Source: Phyllobacterium trifolii
Lineage (GTDB): Bacteria > Pseudomonadota > Alphaproteobacteria > Rhizobiales > Rhizobiaceae
Direction of reading: 5' to 3'
DNA length: 64,000 bases
NCBI RefSeq assembly: GCF_014192095.1
Contig: NZ_JACHXN010000002.1
Span: forward strand, 310,001-374,000
Position 1 is the stretch's first letter; each line of letters begins with the position of its first letter. Made by a program: the position numbers and the translations under genes. The notes beneath the pieces were generated by a model that ran no database searches, had not been told where the DNA came from, and saw only the letters and a program-made list of their open reading frames with translations. This document shows positions 45,230-54,875 of this stretch, piece by piece.

Positions 45230-45673
45230 ATGGACTTGACCGGAGAAGAACGCATTGCCGCATCGCGCGACACTGTCTGGAAAGCCTTGAACGATCCGGA
45301 AATATTGAGGGCGTGCATACCCGGATGCGAAAGCCTCGAGAAAATCTCGGATACGGAGCTCGAAGCCATCGTCGGCGTCAAAATCGGTCCGGTCAAGGCA
45401 CGTTTCAACGGCAAGGTGCAGCTGACGAATCTCAATCCGCCCTCCTCCTATACGATCTCCGGCGAAGGCAAGGGCGGAGTTGCCGGATTTGCCAAGGGCG
45501 GAGCCGATGTCACGCTGATCGAGGAAGGTAGCGAGACCGTGCTGGCCTATGTGGTCAACGCGGATGTCGGTGGCAAGATCGCCCAACTCGGCAGCCGGTT
45601 GATTGCCTCGACCTCCAAAAAACTTGCCACGCAGTTTTTCGAGAACTTCAACGCAGCGGTGAGCGGGACCTAG
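45230..45673 (+). CDS. CoxG-like SRPBCC protein (carbon monoxide dehydrogenase subunit G family)
   Basis: This 147-aa protein, MDLTGEERIAASRDTVWKAL and onward, is a START/SRPBCC lipid- or ligand-binding fold; PEILRACIPGCESLEKIS is the CoxG family hallmark. No CO dehydrogenase genes are nearby, so it is a stand-alone member whose ligand is unknown. The ATG at 45230 follows aaagggaggg; the open frame starts eight codons earlier. Confidence 0.87.
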   Translation: MDLTGEERIAASRDTVWKALNDPEILRACIPGCESLEKISDTELEAIVGVKIGPVKARFNGKVQLTNLNPPSSYTISGEGKGGVAGFAKGGADVTLIEEGSETVLAYVVNADVGGKIAQLGSRLIASTSKKLATQFFENFNAAVSGT

Positions 45674-45776
45674 GAAAGGACCATCTGTCGCAATTTCCAT
45701 AAGCCATGGCGGAAAGCCGTTTGGGTTTAAGGAGTCGAAGCCGGATATCCTGAACGCATGCAATAACGCATTTGGA

Positions 45777-47405
45777 ATGGCATGCATGCGCTCCTTTGAT
45801 TTTATCATTGTCGGATCAGGATCGGCGGGATCGGTCGTCGCGGAGCGACTTTCAGCAAGTGGACGACATTCCGTGCTGGTGCTGGAAGCTGGCGGCTCGG
45901 ACCGGCGCTTCTTCGTGACCATGCCGCTCGGCTATGGCAAGACGTTTTACGACAAATCCGTCAACTGGATGTACCGCGCGGAACCTGATCCTGGCCTTGA
46001 TGGCAATGCCGACTACTGGCCGCGCGGCAAGGTGCTTGGCGGATCGAGTTCGATCAATGCCATGGTCTATGTTCGCGGCGCACCCGAAGACTTTGACGAG
46101 TGGCGCGACAGGGGCAATCCGGGCTGGGGCTACGCCGATGTTCTGCCGGTATTCCGCTCGCTTGAGGATCATGACGGGCCGGCACAGAGCCTTGGCAAGG
46201 GCGGACCGCTGCATGTCAGCGACTGCTCAAAGCTGTTTCACCCGCTTGCCAACCAACTGATTAAGGCGGCGCAGGAAGCCGGACTTGCCTATAACCCTGA
46301 TTTCAATGGCGCGCGCCAGGAAGGCGTCGGGCCTTTTCAATTGACGACGAAAGGCGGAAGGCGGATGTCCGCCGCTCGGGCTTTCCTGCGACCTGCGATG
46401 AAGCGGCCCAATGTCACCGTCATCACGCAAGCGATGGTGACGCGCATTCTTTTCGAAGGAAACCGCGCCTCTGGCGTCGAATTCATCCGGAACGGCGAGA
46501 GCGAGACTGTCATGGCCGGCCGCGAAATCATACTCTGCGGCGGCACGATCAATACGCCGCAGCTCCTGGAACTGTCGGGCATCGGCGACGCCACGCGGCT
46601 GCGCGATCTTGGCGTTGCTGTGGTACACGACAACGCCCAGGTGGGCGAAAATCTGCAGGACCATCTTGGTATCAACTACACCTACCGGGCCAATGTTCCA
46701 TCGCTCAACCAGATGTTGCGACCATGGTGGGGAAAGACGCTTGCGGGCATGGAATACCTGCTGCTGCGGAGCGGACCCCTGTCAATCAGCATGAACCAGG
46801 GCGGCGGCTTTTTTCGTAGCGACCCATCGCGCAAGCGCGCCAACATGCAGCTCTACTTCCAGGCTTTTTCAACGCTAGTCCCCAAGAATGGCGAACGGCC
46901 GATACTGACGCCCGACCCGTGGCCGGGCTTTTCCATCGGGCTTTCGAACTGCCGTCCGACGAGTACGGGTTCGATCCACATTCGCTCAAGCAACCCGCTG
47001 GAGCCCCCGCGCATCGTGCCGAACGCGTTCTCCACTAACCATGACGTGGCAGAGATGCTCGACGCGGTGAAATTCCTGCGCAAGATCGCCGCAACGCCGA
47101 CAATGTCCAAGCTGATCGTGGAGGAATTGCTGCCGGGCGCGGCTTGCCGGCGCGATGATGAATTGATCACGGATTTCCGGCGGCGCAGTGGCACGGTCTA
47201 CCATCCCGTTTCCACCTGTCGCATGGGCCCGGATCCGGCGCAATCGGTGGTCGATCCGCGTTTGCGGGTTCACGGCGTAGAGGGACTACGCATCATCGAC
47301 TGCTCGGTATTTCCCAATATCATTTCCGGCAATACCAACGCCGCTGCCATGATGGTAGGTGCCAAGGGAGCAGAACTTGTTCTGGAAGACAGTGACAAGT
47401 ACTGA
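45777..47405 (+). CDS. GMC-family FAD-dependent oxidoreductase (choline/alcohol dehydrogenase-like)
   Basis: This 542-aa flavoprotein has an N-terminal FAD site FIIVGSGSAGSVVAERL, GMC signature 1 GKVLGGSSSINAMVYVRG, signature 2 GGTINTPQLLELSGIG, and the C-terminal catalytic region YHPVSTCRMGPDP (His) with GNTNAAAMMVGAKGA. It oxidises an alcohol, perhaps choline or an aliphatic alcohol; the substrate is not determined. The start is ATG at 45777 or 45786. Confidence 0.92.
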   Translation: MACMRSFDFIIVGSGSAGSVVAERLSASGRHSVLVLEAGGSDRRFFVTMPLGYGKTFYDKSVNWMYRAEPDPGLDGNADYWPRGKVLGGSSSINAMVYVRGAPEDFDEWRDRGNPGWGYADVLPVFRSLEDHDGPAQSLGKGGPLHVSDCSKLFHPLANQLIKAAQEAGLAYNPDFNGARQEGVGPFQLTTKGGRRMSAARAFLRPAMKRPNVTVITQAMVTRILFEGNRASGVEFIRNGESETVMAGREIILCGGTINTPQLLELSGIGDATRLRDLGVAVVHDNAQVGENLQDHLGINYTYRANVPSLNQMLRPWWGKTLAGMEYLLLRSGPLSISMNQGGGFFRSDPSRKRANMQLYFQAFSTLVPKNGERPILTPDPWPGFSIGLSNCRPTSTGSIHIRSSNPLEPPRIVPNAFSTNHDVAEMLDAVKFLRKIAATPTMSKLIVEELLPGAACRRDDELITDFRRRSGTVYHPVSTCRMGPDPAQSVVDPRLRVHGVEGLRIIDCSVFPNIISGNTNAAAMMVGAKGAELVLEDSDKY

Positions 47406-47661
47406 ATAGCACGCTCGAAGTCGAAGCCGCTTCCGGCGCCTGCCGACATACCGTTCCAACGATAACCGTTCGAAAACTGTTGCCACAGCTCTGCCGCCGG
47501 CGTCGACTCCGGTTATTCGACGCCCCGCAACTTGAATGGCAGGACCTATACCGTGGTATGGCTCGCCCTACCCCTCGACCCCAATTTACCGCGAACACGC
47601 CTCAACGTAGCTTCGTCGATGCCGTGTGTAAGGCGGCGGTCAGCAAACACAGGAGGCAAAC

Positions 47662-48579
47662 ATGAACCTACAACACACTTCACATCCCGCTAGATCGGCC
47701 CCCGACGAGTTGGTTCCGTCGCGCTACGCGTTGAAGATCGGCGAGATCGACGTAATGGTGATCAGCGACGGGGTGCTTCCGTTGCCAGGCAAGATGTTGG
47801 GCCACAACGCCGAAGCGGCCGACCGGGCGGCTTGGCTCAACTACAATTTCCTGCCGACGGATAAGCTCGACTGGGGGCTGAACGTGGTCGTGGTTCGAAG
47901 CGGCGGCAAGACCATCCTCATCGACGCCGGGCTGGGAGACGATCCGAACTTGAATTTGCCGCGGGCCGGGCAGTTGGCCCATCGACTAAAGGCCGCCGGC
48001 ATCGATCTTGGGTCCGTGACCGACGTGGTGCTTACCCACATGCACATGGACCACATTGGCATGCTGCTCGTCGACGGGGTGAAAGACCAACTGCGTAAGG
48101 ACTTGCGGATCCACGTTGCAGCCGCCGAGGTCGAGTTCTGGACGCACCCAGATTTCTCCCACGTCTCCATGCCGGAGGGGTTCCCGGACGCGCTTCGGGC
48201 CGCCGCCAAGCGGTTTGCGGAAGAGTACCGCAGCAATCTGCAGACGTTCGAGGAGGAGTACGAGGTTGCGCCGGGGGTGGTCGTCACCCGCACCGGCGGC
48301 CACACCCCAGGGCATAGCGTGGTGCGCCTCGCGTCCGGCGGCGACCGGCTGATGTTCGCCGGCGACGCCGTATTCGCGGTCGGGTTCGAACATCCCGACT
48401 GGTTCAACGGCTTCGAACACGACCCCGAAGAGGCGGCGCGTGTCCGCGTCCGTCTTTTGAAGGAGCTGTCGGCGACCGGCGAGCTGCTGGTGGCCACTCA
48501 TCTGCCGTTCCCATCCATCGGTCATGTGGCGACCGACGGCGATACCTTTCGTTGGGTACCGATATTCTGGGACTACTGA
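47662..48579 (+). CDS. MBL-fold metallo-hydrolase
   Basis: This 305-aa protein has the zinc motif LTHMHMDHIGML (HxHxDH), TGGHTPGHSV (His), GDAVF (Asp) and a late His in LLVATHLPF. The arrangement fits the lactonase/AttM-like and methyl parathion hydrolase-like MBL group. The substrate is unknown; acyl-homoserine lactone cleavage is one possibility. A strong aggagg precedes the ATG. The 256-base gap after the GMC gene holds no gene I can support. Confidence 0.87.
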   Translation: MNLQHTSHPARSAPDELVPSRYALKIGEIDVMVISDGVLPLPGKMLGHNAEAADRAAWLNYNFLPTDKLDWGLNVVVVRSGGKTILIDAGLGDDPNLNLPRAGQLAHRLKAAGIDLGSVTDVVLTHMHMDHIGMLLVDGVKDQLRKDLRIHVAAAEVEFWTHPDFSHVSMPEGFPDALRAAAKRFAEEYRSNLQTFEEEYEVAPGVVVTRTGGHTPGHSVVRLASGGDRLMFAGDAVFAVGFEHPDWFNGFEHDPEEAARVRVRLLKELSATGELLVATHLPFPSIGHVATDGDTFRWVPIFWDY

Positions 48580-48642
48580 CCCTTGTTGGGTTAGGGCTGC
48601 ACCAGGGCGCGTACTCATAGGGTTTGTGAGCCCGTGCCCTAG

Positions 48643-50277
48643 TCAGCTATATCTTGCTTCGAGCAGATCGATATCGCGCACCATTTTGCTGGCGACGGTG
48701 CTTTCCAGCCGCCGCGCCCGCACCAGACGGTAGATTTCCTGCCGCTCTGCCTTCAGCGCGGTAATGTGCAGCTGTTTTCCGATTTCCTCGCTTCGTGCCG
48801 CCTGTTCGCGTTCCTCACCAAGATGCATGCGCCCGTCGATGCGCTTGCGATAGAGCTCCATGATCTGCGTAGCCACATCGGTGAAAGCATCGGCGTCGGC
48901 ACGGCCGGATGCGAGTTCGTGTTGGGCCTTTTCGATGGCCATGATCGCGGCTTCCGCGGCGGCAATACGGGCGTAATCCTCCTCCCGTTGGTGGGAATCT
49001 TCTATCGGCAGGTCGATATTCTTAAGCACGCGCGGAAGACAAATGCTTGCCATAATGAGGGACAGGATAATGACGCCTGCCGCCAAGAATATTACAAGAT
49101 CACGGGCGGGAAACAGGCTTCCATCATTGAGGAAAAACGGTAGCGTCAGGATACCGGCCAGGGTGATGGCACCACGAACCCCGGCAAAGGACATGGCGGC
49201 GACGAGCTGCCAACTTGGCCTCACGCCGGGCTGTCCACTTTTGGAAGACCGGCGAAAGGCGAAGCGCCACGAGACCCAGACCCACGCAAAGCGAAGCGCG
49301 ACCAGCGACGCATAGATAACCACCACATAGACCGGCAGCCACCAGTAACTCGCCCTACCCACGTGATGGACGTTGTCGACCGCACCTGAAAATATGCCCG
49401 GGAGCTGCTCGCCCAGAAGCACGAAAATGGCGCCGTTGGCTGCAAATTGTGCCGTGTCCCAGACGGCAGTGCGTCTTACCCTTGTCAGAGCCAGAGACTG
49501 GCCGGTGTTCTCGGCGTAGCTCATTGTGATGCCGGCGGCGACGGCTGCAAGAATGCCGGAGGCATGTACATGTTCTGCCAGGAGATAGGCACCAAAGGGG
49601 ATGAGCAGGCTGATAAGGATTTGCGAGCCGCTTTCTTCACCAAGATGCCGGGTCAGGAACGCCTTGCCCCTTGTGACGCCAAGGGTGACACCAACACCGA
49701 TTATAATTCCCGCAAAGGCAAGCCAGAGGAATGTCAGGAATGCCGCCTGCAGCGAAAACGCGCCGGTAAGCATGGCGGCAACCGCAAAGCGCATGCAGAC
49801 AAGGCCGGACGCATCGTTCAGGAGCGATTCGCCTTCGAGAATATGCATCATGCGCGAGGGGATTGGCACGCGTGCCGCAATGGCGGAAACGGCGATCGGG
49901 TCGGTCGGCGAAAGGATTGCGGCAAGCGCAAAGGCGACCGGCAACGGCACGGACGGGATCATCCAATGGACGAAGAAGCCGACGCCGATAACCGTAAAAA
50001 TAACAAGCCCGAGCGCCATTTCGAGAATGATGCCCTTGTCGCGGAAGAGACCTTCCTTGGGGATGCGCCAGCCATCAAGGAACAGCAGAGGCGGCAGAAA
50101 CAGCAGGAAGAAGATGTCCGGATCAAGCTGGACGCGAATGTTCGTCACCGAGGCGATCGCCGCTCCGAGGCCGATCTGCACCAGCGGCAGCGGCACTGGA
50201 AGGGGAAGGACCCGGATGATGGAATCGCTGACCACCACGGCCAGGAGCATCAGCAGGACAATGGTTATTGTTTCCAC
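48643..50277 (-). CDS. Na+/H+ antiporter, CPA1 (NhaP-type)
   Basis: The antiporter of about 544 aa has some 12 membrane segments. ILSPTDPIAVSAIA holds the TDP motif of the ion site, GESLLNDASGLV contains the conserved ND (Asn-Asp), and a cytoplasmic helical tail of about 110 residues follows. It exchanges cations for protons across the inner membrane. I place the start at GTG 50277 (VETITIVLLML), just before the first helix; the open frame runs 81 codons further with non-membrane, low-quality sequence, so the start is uncertain. Confidence 0.88.
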   Translation of the reverse strand: METITIVLLMLLAVVVSDSIIRVLPLPVPLPLVQIGLGAAIASVTNIRVQLDPDIFFLLFLPPLLFLDGWRIPKEGLFRDKGIILEMALGLVIFTVIGVGFFVHWMIPSVPLPVAFALAAILSPTDPIAVSAIAARVPIPSRMMHILEGESLLNDASGLVCMRFAVAAMLTGAFSLQAAFLTFLWLAFAGIIIGVGVTLGVTRGKAFLTRHLGEESGSQILISLLIPFGAYLLAEHVHASGILAAVAAGITMSYAENTGQSLALTRVRRTAVWDTAQFAANGAIFVLLGEQLPGIFSGAVDNVHHVGRASYWWLPVYVVVIYASLVALRFAWVWVSWRFAFRRSSKSGQPGVRPSWQLVAAMSFAGVRGAITLAGILTLPFFLNDGSLFPARDLVIFLAAGVIILSLIMASICLPRVLKNIDLPIEDSHQREEDYARIAAAEAAIMAIEKAQHELASGRADADAFTDVATQIMELYRKRIDGRMHLGEEREQAARSEEIGKQLHITALKAERQEIYRLVRARRLESTVASKMVRDIDLLEARYS

Positions 50278-50543
50278 GGAGAATCCAGTTTTGATCGGGA
50301 ACAGGATGGAGGAAGTGCGGGTGCTTTGTCGAGCCGAACCTTGGCGACTTTGTGCCCAGATAGTGCCGAAGAGGTGAATTGCACGATTTCGCCAAAGGAC
50401 GGGGCAAAATGATTTTACGTTTACGTCAATGTAAATACTTGCAAGCAACCTGCCTCTCGCAATAGATAGCGTTGTTAAGTAGCATGCGTGCGGGTTTGGA
50501 GAACTACGCGCAGGCTTCAAAGAAAATCAACTGGGAGGTTAAT

Positions 50544-52583
50544 GTGGCGAAAGAGACAACACCGGCAAGAACAACCAAGAACGCGGCAAAAGCGCCAGTT
50601 GATAAAGCGGCAAAGATTGCTGCGCCAGCTTTGAAAAAGCAAACCGGTAACGTCAGGAAGGCCGCAACGGACAATTCGGTAAAAGCGCGTGCGAAACCGA
50701 AAAACGCAAGCGCTTCAAAGGCGCCTGCCCAAGCAAAAGCCGCTGCGCTTGCTGAAGTCCCAGCGAAAACGAGAACTGCCCGCGCGTCCAAGGCAGCAGC
50801 TGTCCCAACAAAATCTGTTGTTGCGGAAGCCGCTGCAAAACCGAAAACAACGCCTGCCAAGGCAAAATCGGTGGCAAAGCCAAAAGCCGGGACTGCCAAG
50901 GTGGCAAGCGCCAAGCCTACGCCGCGCGAGTGGGTGAAATCCTATCCGGAAGGTGTTCCGGCGGAGATCTCTGCATCGCAATATGAGTCAGTTGGCGATT
51001 TGCTTGCGAGGGCTTTCAAGCAATATGCCGACCAACCCGCATTCAGCTGCATGGGCAAGAGCATGACCTATGCCGATCTCAATCGCCACTCGCGCGCCAT
51101 GGCCGCATGGCTGCAATCGCGCGGACTGGTCAAGGGCGATCGCGTCGCTGTCATGATGCCCAATATTTTGCAATATCCAGTCATGATCGCCGCGATCCTT
51201 CGCGCGGGCCTGACGGTCGTCAATATCAATCCGCTTTATACGCCGCGCGAGCTCGAACACCAGTTGAAGGACAGCGGTGCCAAGGCAATTATTATTCTAG
51301 AAAACTTTGCCTCAACGCTGGCAAAAGTTGTCACCAAAACGCCTGTTCAGCACGTGATCGTAGCGGCGATGGGCGATATGCTGGGCCTGAAGGGTCATCT
51401 CGTGAATCTCGTCGTGCGGCGCGTCAAGAAGATGGTGCCCGCGTGGTTTTTGCCGGGCCATACGCCATTCAAAACAGCACTCGCTCAAGGTGCAGCTCAA
51501 AAGTTGAAACCCGTTGAAGTAACCGGCGCTGACGTTGCCTTCCTGCAATATACCGGTGGCACCACAGGTATTTCCAAAGGCGCAATCCTTACACACAGCA
51601 ACATTGTTTCCAATGTCGCACAAATGCGCCTGTGGTGCGATGTCGGGTTTCGCGTGAAAGGACGCCCGAAGGACATCGTCTACATTTGCGCGCTGCCGCT
51701 TTATCACATTTTCGCTCTGACGGTAAATGCGATGATGGGCATCGATCAAGGTGCGCTGAATGTGCTCATTCCAAATCCCCGCGATATTCCCGGCTTTGTC
51801 AAAGAGCTGCAGAAGTACAAGTTCCACATTTTCCCCGGGCTAAACACGCTGTTCAACGGCCTTCTCAACAATGAAGAATTCCGGAAGCTCGACTTCAAGG
51901 AATTGATCCTCTCGCTTGGCGGCGGCATGGCGGTGCAGAAGCCGGTAGCAGAGCGCTGGAAGGAAGTAACAGGCTGCCTGATCACGGAGGGCTATGGCCT
52001 GTCGGAGACATCTCCGGTTGCTTCGGCAAACCGGCTCGATGCAACCGAATTCTCCGGCACGATTGGATTGCCGCTCCCCTCGACGGATTTCTCCATCCGC
52101 GATGATGAAGGCAAGGAGCTTCCATTAATGGAGGTCGGCGAGATCTGCATCCGCGGTCCGCAGGTCATGGCAGGCTACTGGAACCGCCCGGACGAAACCG
52201 AGAAGGCGATGACATCGGACGGCTTTTTCCGTTCCGGCGATATGGGCTACATGGATGAACGTGGCTACACCAAGATCGTTGACCGCAAGAAGGACATGAT
52301 CCTGGTCTCGGGCTTCAATGTCTATCCGAACGAGATCGAGGAAGTGGCGATGGAGCACGTTGGCATACGCGAAGCGGCGGCTATCGGCGTGCCGAATGAG
52401 CATTCGGGAGAGATCGTCAAACTCTTTATCGTCCGCAAGGATCCGGCGCTGACCGAGGAGGCCGTGAAAGCCTTCTGTGCCGAACGGCTGACCAACTACA
52501 AGCGCCCGCGCATCGTGGAGTTTCGCGATGAGTTGCCGAAGAGCAATGTCGGCAAGATATTACGGCGCGAACTGCGGGATTGA
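50544..52583 (+). CDS. fadD: Long-chain fatty acid--CoA ligase with histone H1-like N-terminal tail
   Basis: The product is 679 aa from GTG 50544, which has gggagg five bases upstream. Residues 1-127 are an Ala/Lys/Pro/Thr-rich, low-complexity basic tail (KAPVDKAAKIAAPALKK, KPKTTPAKAKSVAKPK) like histone H1 or rhizobial HU-tail sequences. The ligase starts at REWVKSYPEGVPAEI and has YTGGTTGISKGA (336-347), GYGLSETSP, and GFNVYPNEIEE with Lys in NVGKILRREL. It activates long-chain fatty acids to acyl-CoA. The normal length is about 550, so the tail is an addition. Confidence 0.92.
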   Translation: MAKETTPARTTKNAAKAPVDKAAKIAAPALKKQTGNVRKAATDNSVKARAKPKNASASKAPAQAKAAALAEVPAKTRTARASKAAAVPTKSVVAEAAAKPKTTPAKAKSVAKPKAGTAKVASAKPTPREWVKSYPEGVPAEISASQYESVGDLLARAFKQYADQPAFSCMGKSMTYADLNRHSRAMAAWLQSRGLVKGDRVAVMMPNILQYPVMIAAILRAGLTVVNINPLYTPRELEHQLKDSGAKAIIILENFASTLAKVVTKTPVQHVIVAAMGDMLGLKGHLVNLVVRRVKKMVPAWFLPGHTPFKTALAQGAAQKLKPVEVTGADVAFLQYTGGTTGISKGAILTHSNIVSNVAQMRLWCDVGFRVKGRPKDIVYICALPLYHIFALTVNAMMGIDQGALNVLIPNPRDIPGFVKELQKYKFHIFPGLNTLFNGLLNNEEFRKLDFKELILSLGGGMAVQKPVAERWKEVTGCLITEGYGLSETSPVASANRLDATEFSGTIGLPLPSTDFSIRDDEGKELPLMEVGEICIRGPQVMAGYWNRPDETEKAMTSDGFFRSGDMGYMDERGYTKIVDRKKDMILVSGFNVYPNEIEEVAMEHVGIREAAAIGVPNEHSGEIVKLFIVRKDPALTEEAVKAFCAERLTNYKRPRIVEFRDELPKSNVGKILRRELRD

Positions 52584-52590
52584 TCGGGGG

Positions 52591-54180
52591 CTAAGCAGCC
52601 TTGTCGCGAACCTGATAATCCTTGATCGCGGCGAAGCGGATCGCCTTCCAGCGCTCCGCTTCATAAGACAGCGAAAACGTGTTCTGAGCCAGAAACACCG
52701 GATCATTGTCGAGATCATGTGCGATATCGGCACGATGTGAATTGATGAAACGCTGCAACTCTGCCGGATCGTCCGCGGAAATCCAGCGCGCGACAGTAAA
52801 GCGGGCGGGTTCGAAGCCAACGGGGAGCGTATATTCCACCTTCAGCCGCTCGGTCAGAACGTCGATCTGCAGCGCGCCAACAACACCGACGATAGCGGGC
52901 GAGCCGTCATCCGGCAGGAAGAGCTGGACCACGCCCTCCTCCGCCATCTGCTGCAGGGCCTCGCGCAGCTTCTTTGCTTTCATCGCATCGTCGAGACGCA
53001 CGCGGCGCAGGATTTCCGGCGCAAAGTTGGGCACGCCGCGGAACAGAAGGTCCTCGCCCTCCGTCAGCGTGTCCCCGATACGCAGCGTTCCATGATTGGG
53101 AATGCCCACCACATCGCCGGCCCAAGCCTCATCGGCGATCTGGCGGCTGCGCGCGAAGAAGAACTGCGGCGCAGACAGGCTCATCGGTTTGCCTGTGCGC
53201 ACCAGCTTGGCTTTCATGCCGCGCGACAGTTTTCCGGAGCAGACACGCAGAAAAGCGATGCGGTCGCGATGGTTGGGATCCATGTTCGCCTGAATCTTGA
53301 AGACGAAGCCGGTCATCTTGTCTTCGGTTGCCTCGACCTTGCGCGTATCGGCATCCTGCGCACGCGGGCTCGGGCCATAATCGCAGAAGGCTTCGATCAG
53401 ATCACGCACGCCGTAGTTGCGCAGCGCCGAACCGAAATACACAGGGGTAAGATGACCCTCACGGAAAGCCTGCAGATCGAACGGATTGCAGGCATCGCGC
53501 GCCAGCGTCACCTCGTCAATCCACGCTTGACGTTCATTTTCCGGCAAAAGACCGGATGCAGCGGAGGATTCAGGACCATTGACCGGCGTCGGCACCTCTT
53601 CCTCGTCGCGCCGGCGCACCGTGTTGTTCTGCAGATTGTAGGTTCCGGCAAAGCTCTTGGCGCGGCCAATGGGCCAGGTGATTGGCGCGGTGTCCAGCGC
53701 AAGTTTTTGCTCGATCTCGTCGAGAATTTCGTAAGGGTCGCGGCTTTCGCGATCCATCTTGTTGATGAAGGTAACGATTGGAATATCGCGCATGCGGCAA
53801 ACTTCGAAGAGCTTGAGCGTACGCGCTTCGATGCCCTTCGCGGCATCGATAACCATGACCGCGCTATCGACGGCAGTCAGCGTGCGGTAGGTGTCATCGG
53901 CGAAGTCCTCGTGACCAGGCGTATCAAGCAGATTGAAGATGCAATCCCTATACTCGAACGTCATGACCGAAGTGACCACCGAAATACCGCGATCACGCTC
54001 GATATTCATCCAATCGGAGCGTGTCTGGATACGATCCTTCTTGGCCTTGACCTCACCCGCGAGCTGGATCGCTCCGCCGAACAGCAGCAGCTTTTCGGTC
54101 AGTGTGGTTTTACCGGCGTCAGGGTGTGCGATGATCGCAAAGGTACGGCGCTTGGAAACGGGATGGTCGGCAGAAGACAT
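52591..54180 (-). CDS. prfC: Peptide chain release factor 3
   Basis: This 529-aa GTPase has G1 AHPDAGKTTLTEK, G3 DTPGHEDF, G4 NKMD and the RF3 C-terminal domain (GALQIDVLTERLKVEY). It removes RF1/RF2 from the ribosome after termination. It is convergent with fadD with only a 7-base gap. Confidence 0.97.
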   Translation of the reverse strand: MSSADHPVSKRRTFAIIAHPDAGKTTLTEKLLLFGGAIQLAGEVKAKKDRIQTRSDWMNIERDRGISVVTSVMTFEYRDCIFNLLDTPGHEDFADDTYRTLTAVDSAVMVIDAAKGIEARTLKLFEVCRMRDIPIVTFINKMDRESRDPYEILDEIEQKLALDTAPITWPIGRAKSFAGTYNLQNNTVRRRDEEEVPTPVNGPESSAASGLLPENERQAWIDEVTLARDACNPFDLQAFREGHLTPVYFGSALRNYGVRDLIEAFCDYGPSPRAQDADTRKVEATEDKMTGFVFKIQANMDPNHRDRIAFLRVCSGKLSRGMKAKLVRTGKPMSLSAPQFFFARSRQIADEAWAGDVVGIPNHGTLRIGDTLTEGEDLLFRGVPNFAPEILRRVRLDDAMKAKKLREALQQMAEEGVVQLFLPDDGSPAIVGVVGALQIDVLTERLKVEYTLPVGFEPARFTVARWISADDPAELQRFINSHRADIAHDLDNDPVFLAQNTFSLSYEAERWKAIRFAAIKDYQVRDKAA

Positions 54181-54362
54181 GGAAGCTCAAACTCGATGAA
54201 GGAAAGGTTGCGCGCCTTCTATCAGCCGCAGGCTTCGCAGTCGATGGTTGATTGCGAGGCGCTGTGCACGCTATGGTGTTCGGCGCGTAATATGTGCAAA
54301 CAACGCACCCTTCATATCTTGTGAGTTGACCATCGCCGCCGTCTGGTGAAAAAGGTCTTTTC

Positions 54363-54848
54363 ATGTCCAAAATATCCGATTCCGCTCGCCACAAGAATCC
54401 TGCTCTCGGTATTATCCGGTTGCCGCATGGGCTGGATCTTGAATTGCCCTCCTATGAAACGTCAGGCTCCGCCGGCATGGACCTTCGGGCCGCCGTGCCG
54501 GAAGACCGGCCATTGCTGCTTTTGCCCGGTCGGAGAGCGCTCGTGCCAAGCGGCTTGATCTTTGAAATACCACAAGGTTTTGAGGCACAGATCCGGCCAC
54601 GTTCGGGCCTCGCACTGAAAAACGGAATTACCTGTCTCAACACCCCCGGAACGATTGATTCCGACTATCGCGGTGAGGTAAAAGTATTGTTGATCAATCT
54701 CGGCGACGACGATTTCTATGTGACGCGCGGCATGCGTATTGCACAGGTCATCCTCGCTCCGGTCGTGCAGCTTGATGTCGAAGAACGGCAGCATGCCAGC
54801 GAGACAGTGCGAGGCGCCGGAGGGTTTGGTTCAACAGGTACGTCCTGA
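54363..54848 (+). CDS. dut: Deoxyuridine 5'-triphosphate nucleotidohydrolase
   Basis: This 161-aa trimeric dUTPase has motif 1 GSAGMDLRA, motif 2 PRSGLALK, motif 3 [10 protein letters not shown], motif 4 [10 protein letters not shown] and motif 5 [10 protein letters not shown]. All five are intact. It hydrolyses dUTP to dUMP. It is the first gene of a plus-strand run that continues with the PEP mutase-like gene 27 bases on. Confidence 0.97.
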   Translation: MSKISDSARHKNPALGIIRLPHGLDLELPSYETSGSAGMDLRAAVPEDRPLLLLPGRRALVPSGLIFEIPQGFEAQIRPRSGLALKNGITCLNTPGTIDSDYRGEVKVLLINLGDDDFYVTRGMRIAQVILAPVVQLDVEERQHASETVRGAGGFGSTGTS

Positions 54849-54875
54849 AAAAGGACGTCCGCACTGGAGGTTGTC

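Noticed and set aside
45095-45922. Long minus-strand frame (275 codons) across the CoxG-like gene and the start of the GMC gene
   Set aside because: It overlaps two well-supported plus-strand genes with clear motifs and has no family features of its own.
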